In this document: positions 58,437 to 64,000 of the stretch, piece after piece
Numbering within the stretch: the first letter of the stretch is position 1
Layout of the letters: every line of letters begins with the position of its first letter
Program-made: the position numbers and the translations under genes
The notes under the pieces: model-generated
The model's input: only the letters and a program-made list of their open reading frames with translations
Told to the model about the DNA's origin: nothing
The model's database searches: none
Source: Epiperipatus broadwayi
Lineage: Eukaryota > Onychophora > Udeonychophora > Euonychophora > Peripatidae
Length of the DNA stretch: 64,000 nt
NCBI GenBank assembly: GCA_028023455.1
Contig: JAQFVV010006208.1
Location: forward strand, 10,870,984-10,934,983
Direction of reading: 5' to 3'

Positions 58437-60583
58437 TATAACGATCCAAACGAAGTGGTAGATCGCATCGCACCGCACCGCACTACCAAAGGGCGCCATC
58501 TAGGCATTTGAGCCTAGAAAAATTTATAAAGTAGGCAGATACGTGCTGTTAGGATTCCACTTTATTTACATATTTAGATCGTTAGCCCATTGTCACTAGC
58601 TCAGTGGAGACGCAGAGATAATAAAATATATAACCTTGGATATAAATATAAAAAAACAATAAAAGCCACTGCCAGAAATTAACACATAAAAATATTTATT
58701 TATGCACATATAAAATCATTCTAAATTCGAGGAATAAGTTTAACATTTAGATTTTTATCTTAATTTTTAATTTTACATTTAAAATAGCTTGCTATAATGT
58801 TTAATATTTTATTTAGAGGGTCGAGTATGAATGGACTACATAGGTCTGCATTTGAAAGGAAAATATTCTTCCCTGATTTAACCTTAGGCAACAAATTTCG
58901 CAATCAACTGGCGCCAATCCATCTGATACATTCATGTATTCAATGTAGCATGATACGACAACACAAAATACTATATTGTCAGGAATGTACATCTGAACAA
59001 TAAGTAGAAATAGAGAAGACATTGACTCTCCACCAACAGGAATGTGACATCTGTGGGCAAGTAGATCAATAAACTAAAAACTCCATAGGAATGGACTGCG
59101 GTCTTCTGCCGACTTACAAACCCATCCATAGGCAAACAGAGGGTGTGTGGCGTATATCTATAATCCTGCCCGTAGCGGATCTCATACTACATTTACTAAT
59201 TACACAAATATATCCAATCCATTGAACCAATTCAACTACGAAATGAATAACCTAAGATTACCCTCCCTTAATACAACTTTACAAAACTATATAGCCATTC
59301 GCGCCCGACTTAATTTTAACATTTATATACGTTCGCACAGATTTGTTTAAAAATGTTGGGTATAGATCGATTACACAGATTCCACGGTCAAAAACATTTC
59401 AAAATAAACATAAACGATCAAAATACAAAATTATTGATACCGACAATCGCAGAGGGAAACTTATAAGTAACCCAATAGTATTCACCATAAGAGACTTGCG
59501 TTGTCACCAATAACTTAAAAGACATCCGAATAAATACATTTTAGATACTCACCGTAAGGTATCATTATTTATCGAATGTCTATATATTTTGATCAAATAT
59601 GAAAACCAAAATCTAATTAACCGCAAACGAATCCATGCAAGCGTCTATAGACAACTTAAATGTAATGCATTTAATAATTTCTACAATAAAATATTACTAC
59701 ACATAAAAAATATTAAAAAGGAAATGATTCTTTTAACAATCGGGAAAGATATAAAATTAACCATTATTAATTTGATTTAAAACTTACAAAAAGTCAGATA
59801 AGAGTCCATTTTAAATAAGTCGGCTTGTTTATTAATTTGTTCAACTTGACGAAAGTTCTTGATTAAGGTTATGATTTTAACAATTGTTCAGTTCTATTGC
59901 TTACGGTAGAGAAGTCCCTGTTCCCGTTGGCAATTCCCACGCAGACTTTCCTGGAAGACCGGTCTGATGTTTTGGAGGTGGCAGTTGCTGGTTCTGTCCT
60001 GGTATCACAGTCTTTGCATTTTTAAATAAGTGAGTGAGGACGACAAGTGCGTCTTGTCGCCAGACCCACCAAAATCAAGTTGGAAAAAGCTCCTTGAACT
60101 CAATATTTCTTTCTTTTTATATCATCCACAAGGATTCACTGAACAAAACGTCACTAATCTGTTTTTTCGTTATGGTCCGGGCCAAGGCTTAGTGCTTCCA
60201 TTTGTCAATCTAAAATCTCTTTCTTCTCTTATCTAACTTTCCATCTGACTTTTTGATTAAACAGCTTTTAGATAATTAATAAACAACCATTTCCCTTTAT
60301 AGATTACAGGAATTAATTAATACCTGTTTTTATTTTAACTTACGTTATTTTTTTATTAAAATATTTTTATATTTCAATCTTGTATTTTTTTATTAAAAAA
60401 AATACGTTCAAATACTTTTTTTTTTTTTGTTTATGAAAAAAATATTTTTAAAGTTTAACATCTGTGCGAATGTATACACGTTTAACAATGTTTTAATTTT
60501 AGCGTTTAGTTTTTTTCTTTTATTTGCGAACTTTTAAGTTTTTATTTTAAATTAATGTAACGACATATTTATATATCGTTACA
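58437..60583 (-). repeat. 5' LTR of the element (2147 bp)
   Basis: Differs from the partner by an extra CACCG unit near 58470, one T in a run, and about seven substitutions (for example near 58543, 58721 and 59021). The high identity and intact ends mean the two have had little time to diverge. Confidence 0.8.
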
Positions 60584-60589
60584 AAAGTA

Positions 60590-62030
60590 AATATCAGATT
60601 TTAAAGCCGAATTTGATAGATTTATTATAAATCTCCAGTCATTCACATCTAAAAAAAAAAAAAAATTACAATAAAAAATGATTTGTTCATTTTTCTGAAA
60701 GAGTGTTTATATTAATCTAGTTGATGTTGTTTACGGTATATGGTTCTTCTTTACAAATCAGTTTTTAAACACTTAAAAAAATCAAATGTGATTGTTTTAG
60801 AATATTAATTCATCTACTAAATTAAATAAAAAAGAAATCAAGTCCAATGTATTGACGTTTAGTATAATTTTATACAGAAGAGAAAGGTTGAACACTTTCA
60901 AAAACTTTCACCAGGTGGAACAATAGAAAATGTCAAATTATTAAAGGATTTAAAAAATACATCATTAAAGGCTGTGGATGATAGAATATGAGATTTTTAC
61001 TACATAGCAAAAGTATAAGCTAGTTTTAATCTTGAATTGGAAAAGACAGAAATGAAAAGTTATTCCAGAAAGAGAAATTTCTAGAAGGGAAATAGAGTAG
61101 TCAATACCAGTAAAAAAGATGTAAAGACAAAGGACTATAAACTGCTCAAAGAACAAATCAGATATGTCTGTTGTTGTAACTTTACTTCAAGAAACAAAGG
61201 CAAACCATGTGTTAAAATACTTTTCCTACTGATTAATATACTAATTCTACTACAGTGATTATGACAATATTTGTTACTAAGCAAGTATTTGTCATGTGTG
61301 GCTAAGGAACTGGAGGTATATCAATTGAACACCTGGAACTATGTAGTCCTATCCATATATGAATGACGACTGTGTATAAGACATAACGTTGCCTGTTTAC
61401 AAAAAGAAAACCATATCACAATAAAGATACTAAAGTAAAATGTAGCATATACTTGTCTATAGTGAGAATCATTTCTCTTATCTATAATTCTTGATGCCTG
61501 AAAAGGTGACTTGAAATAGAGAAAGACTAAATTTGTACAGATTATTATCTATGATATGCATGACAAGTGGAATTATAAGCTAATGATATCAACAAAATCA
61601 TGATAAAAACATACTGTATCGGTACAGTTTTTTTTATATTCAAATGTAAGGCCTTAGAACTGTTATCAATATGCGCTTCAGTATATTCATTTCATAGTTA
61701 CATTAAAGTCTTTATTTATGGCTATTAGTTGGTTTAAATATTTTTTGTATGTAGCAATTTCATTCCACTATTAGACTCAGATGAGTATGGATATTTAAGG
61801 CATGTGAGAATATGTAAGCAAAATTTTTTAATATTTTATTTTATGACTGTTATAAAAAAATGTTACATTCTTTCATTATCAAATGTAATTAATATGTAAG
61901 TATTCGTGCAATCTCCTGAGACATATGCTCAGAATGAATGTACATTGAGTTGATGGTGATCGTAAGTAAAGATTTATCCAGAAGTATTAATTAAGTCTTA
62001 CATAGATGGAACTTTGCAAAAAAAAAAAAA
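60590..62030. other. No gene recognised
   Basis: AT-rich sequence without identifiable frames or repeats. Confidence 0.35.
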
Positions 62031-62034
62031 AACT

Positions 62035-62590
62035 TTTGGGACATGCCATTCTGATTATCGTTATCACAGTGTTAGTTATACATATTAAATTAATGTAATA
62101 TAACGAGCATACTAATATCTCTAAACAAGCTTTTTTCAATAAATGCTGCAAGAGAAAGCATTTAAAATCTCTATTTAGAATTATCCCTATCCTCAAACCG
62201 GTTTTGAACTAATGGCTCTCGTCAGTGAGGTGCTAGGACATTCAGACACTAGATCTAAAATACAAACTCCAGCCCAACATTTATCCACTACCTAACTATT
62301 AAGCAGAAAATCTGAAATTTTCAGATATCTATACATCTTCAAATCCAGCTTTCTAACTTAAATAGCCACATGGAACTGAACCAAATTCAGATACACCATA
62401 TATTAATAGCCTTAGCGATATAACATTGCCAAAACCTTAAAAGTCAAACATTAATAGTAAGGAAACCAAGTCATACATCACGTTACTTAATTAGATTGTA
62501 TTTACAAATGTAATATAATGAGCATGCCAAGAGCTCTAAAGAAGCTTTTTTCGATAAATGCCACAAGAGAGAGCATTTTAAGTTACATAG
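62035..62590 (-). repeat. Family B repeat, inverted copy
   Basis: Minus-strand counterpart of the copy at 53.64 kb, longer: GAGCATACTAATATCTC, AGCAGAAAATCTGAAATTTT, GATGTATGACTTGG (complement) and GAGCATGCCAAGAGCTC. Together with 62590-62910 it forms an inverted pair. Hammerhead-like motif at 62191-62231. Confidence 0.75.
62191..62231 (-). ncRNA. Hammerhead ribozyme-like motif (family B)
   Basis: Minus strand: helix I CCTCA with TGAGG (five pairs), core CTGACGA, helix II GAGC/GTTC, second core AAAA instead of GAAA, helix III AC-CG-GT, cleavage base T. Confidence 0.5.
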
Positions 62591-62910
62591 CTGGATTTGA
62601 AAACATACAGATGTCTGAAAATTTCAGATTTTCTGCTATTAATAAATTAAGTATTCGCTAAATGCTGGGCTAGAGTTTGTATTTTAGATCTAGTGTCTGG
62701 ATGTCCTAGCTCCTCACTGAGGAGAACGATTAGCTCGAAACTAACCAGTTTGAGGGTAGAGATAATTCTAGATAGAGACTTTAAATGCTTTCTCTTGTGG
62801 CATTTATCAAAAAAAGATTGTTTAGAGCTATTAGTACACTTGTTATATTACATTTGTAAATACAAGCTAATTAAGTCACATGATGTATGATTTGGTTTCC
62901 TTACTATTAT
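62590..62910 (+). repeat. Family B repeat, direct copy
   Basis: AATTTCAGATTTTCTGCTAT, GATCTAGTGTCTGGATG, AATGCTTTCTCTTGTGGC and GATGTATGATTTGGTTTCC, in the same order as at 53.64 kb. Confidence 0.75.
62711..62756 (+). ncRNA. Hammerhead ribozyme motif (family B)
   Basis: Helix I CCTCA (62712-62716) with TGAGG (62751-62755). CTGAGGA core (62717-62723). Helix II GAAC/GCTC with one mismatch and loop GATTA. GAAA (62737-62740). Helix III ACT-AACC-AGT (its A is the last base of GAAA), three pairs with a four-base loop. Cleavage base T 62750. All core positions required by the CUGANGA/GAAA consensus are present. Confidence 0.65.
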
Positions 62911-63716
62911 GTTAAACTAAATATGTACTATTACAATATACATACTATAAGTTGATTTATTTATTTTGTAATGTTAGAGTATTACCTTAAAATTTGATAA
63001 TCCAAAGGTGTAAGTTTGACTCCTATGTTAGCATTGTCACTGGCCAGGCCAGCGATACCTTAAGAAGAGTGGAGAATAATGTCACTCAAAATGTTGTGTG
63101 ATCTACCAAGCTGTCTCATCTATTAATTTGGATGTTATTATTAACAGTTGTTTGTATTCATATATAAATGTTTTTTTTTTCACATGGTAATTTTTAATTA
63201 TAACTCAATATTTATTTGTCTCCACTTAACTATAAATGAAAAAATTCAAATATGTAATCTTTAAATGTATTAATTATATTAGACGAATGAAGTAAAACAT
63301 AGCTAATTATAAATTACTATCATCTAAACATCACATGACTATCACTATTTACCCAAAAACTTAATTATTTTAGTTCTCCTATATAAGAATTGCTGATTGA
63401 TCACATCCTTTGTGCAAATACACATTCTAGGAAGATTTATTCACCTAAAATTTTAACTTTTAGTATTATAAATTACTAGTCCATCTAAATCACTATAATG
63501 AGAACATACATACACAATACTACCTGTGCAATGCCGAATTTTCTGACATTTTAGAAATTTTGACAGGGAAATTAAACATTTGTAAAGGTGTAACAAATAT
63601 TCAAAGTAAGGTAGTTGGAAATATAGATATTTACCAGCATTCAAAAAAAGTAAAAACCAAATGATAGTTGTTTATTTGAAAAAATGAAATAGAAGAGAAA
63701 TAACAAATCTGCATTA

Positions 63717-63817
63717 GTCAAGCATTGGTGGCCTAGCGGTTAGCATAGCTGCTTTCCAAGCAGCTGGCCCGGGTTTGCTTCCTGGTAAATGCTTTGACAT
63801 ATGAAAAAAAAAACAAA
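63717..63817 (+). mobile_element. tRNA-Gly SINE, 12-bp TSD
   Basis: GTCAAGCATTGGTGG, GCCTAGCGGTTAGCATAGC and CTGCTTTCCAAGCAG closely follow a tRNA-Gly(TCC), ending GCTTTGACATATGA with an A tail. The duplication AAATCTGCATTA is exact (63705-63716, 63818-63829). The T-arm (GGGTTTGCTTCCTGG) is degenerate. Confidence 0.9.
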
Positions 63818-64000
63818 AAATCTGCATTATTTACCAAGGACTGACAGTAGTCAAAAATAGATAAAATGAATTAAACAAATAAAATTCTTAATATTATCAA
63901 TATAATACCAAACTGTTATCTACATTGCTCACAACAGTTGAGCTAAAGTTTTTTCTTTTGGTGAACAAAAGAATACTTAATTATTTTCTGATTAATAAAA

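Larger units (their letters stand above)
55702..60583 (-). mobile_element. Young non-autonomous LTR element: 2.14-kb LTRs, 594-bp interior
   Basis: Two nearly identical direct repeats, 55702-57842 and 58437-60583, flank 594 bp. Their ends form inverted words (TGTAACGAT at one end, ATCGTTATA at the other). The whole is flanked by AAAG at 55698-55701 and 60584-60587, a 4-bp target duplication. Next to the right repeat, on the minus strand, TGGCGTCCCAAGTGTGG starts two bases inside: it begins with TGG and would be complementary to a tRNA 3' end, so it is a good primer-binding site. This makes the right copy the 5' LTR and the element minus-oriented. No gag or pol is present. Seven substitutions and two small indels separate the LTRs by eye, so the insertion is recent. 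Confidence 0.8.

Noticed and set aside
56057-60236. Four pairs of identical 63-68 codon genes
   Set aside because: They are paired only because they lie in the two LTR copies. No domain, no consistent start context, and neighbouring frames are broken.
55702-60583. Simple tandem segmental duplication of 2.7 kb
   Set aside because: The AAAG flanking duplication, inverted end words and a TGG-starting primer-binding site at the correct place fit an LTR element better. Not fully excluded.
63723-63791. A tRNA-Gly(TCC) gene
   Set aside because: The body resembles tRNA-Gly, but the T-arm is degenerate, a poly(A) tail follows and a 12-bp target duplication flanks it: a SINE, not a gene.

Overview
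This is an AT-rich (roughly 70% A+T by eye), intron- and transposon-dominated piece of an invertebrate animal genome. The animal signature is the 3' end of a basement-membrane collagen gene of the XV/XVIII (multiplexin) type on the minus strand. Two consecutive endostatin-domain exons at 52737-52852 and 38953-39226 join in frame across consensus splice sites. The phylum cannot be fixed from the sequence. The repeat content (RTE LINEs, Ty3/gypsy, mariner, pogo/jerky, Merlin, two hAT types, a tRNA-Gly SINE, hammerhead-ribozyme repeats) is compatible with a lophotrochozoan, a chelicerate or similar.

Layout. 1-11 kb: a decayed pogo/jerky transposase (minus), repeats carrying hammerhead ribozymes including a five-copy ~165-bp tandem array (7.85-8.69 kb), and an unidentified long minus-strand frame at 9.4-9.96 kb. 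11-18 kb: a 1.56-kb hAT element with perfect 8-bp target duplications, a ZMYM/TTF-type hAT transposase pseudogene broken by three younger insertions, a tRNA-Gly SINE and RTE 3' ends. 19-31 kb: tandem and inverted ribozyme repeats, a Merlin-type transposon with long inverted repeats, a Ty3/gypsy pol pseudogene, a 362-bp tandem/inverted family, a pogo-like MITE, a ribozyme-bearing palindrome and a deleted mariner. 32-37 kb: a hAT MITE and a second Merlin-type element. 38.4-52.9 kb: the end of the collagen gene. Its last intron (13.5 kb) holds SINEs, MITEs, LINE pieces and an 840-bp block almost devoid of G on the plus strand. 53-64 kb: more ribozyme repeats, a young LTR element with 2.14-kb LTRs around a 594-bp interior, and another SINE.

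The only confident host gene is the collagen. Nearly everything else recognisable is mobile DNA. The strongest unusual signal is a set of related repeats (about 20 loci or copies) in which a minimal type I hammerhead ribozyme can be drawn. Its helix I is kept by compensating changes between subfamilies, and the copies occur as tandem arrays, palindromes and inverted pairs. Such an arrangement is known for Penelope-like elements and small circular-RNA retroelements, but no reverse transcriptase of that kind is visible here.
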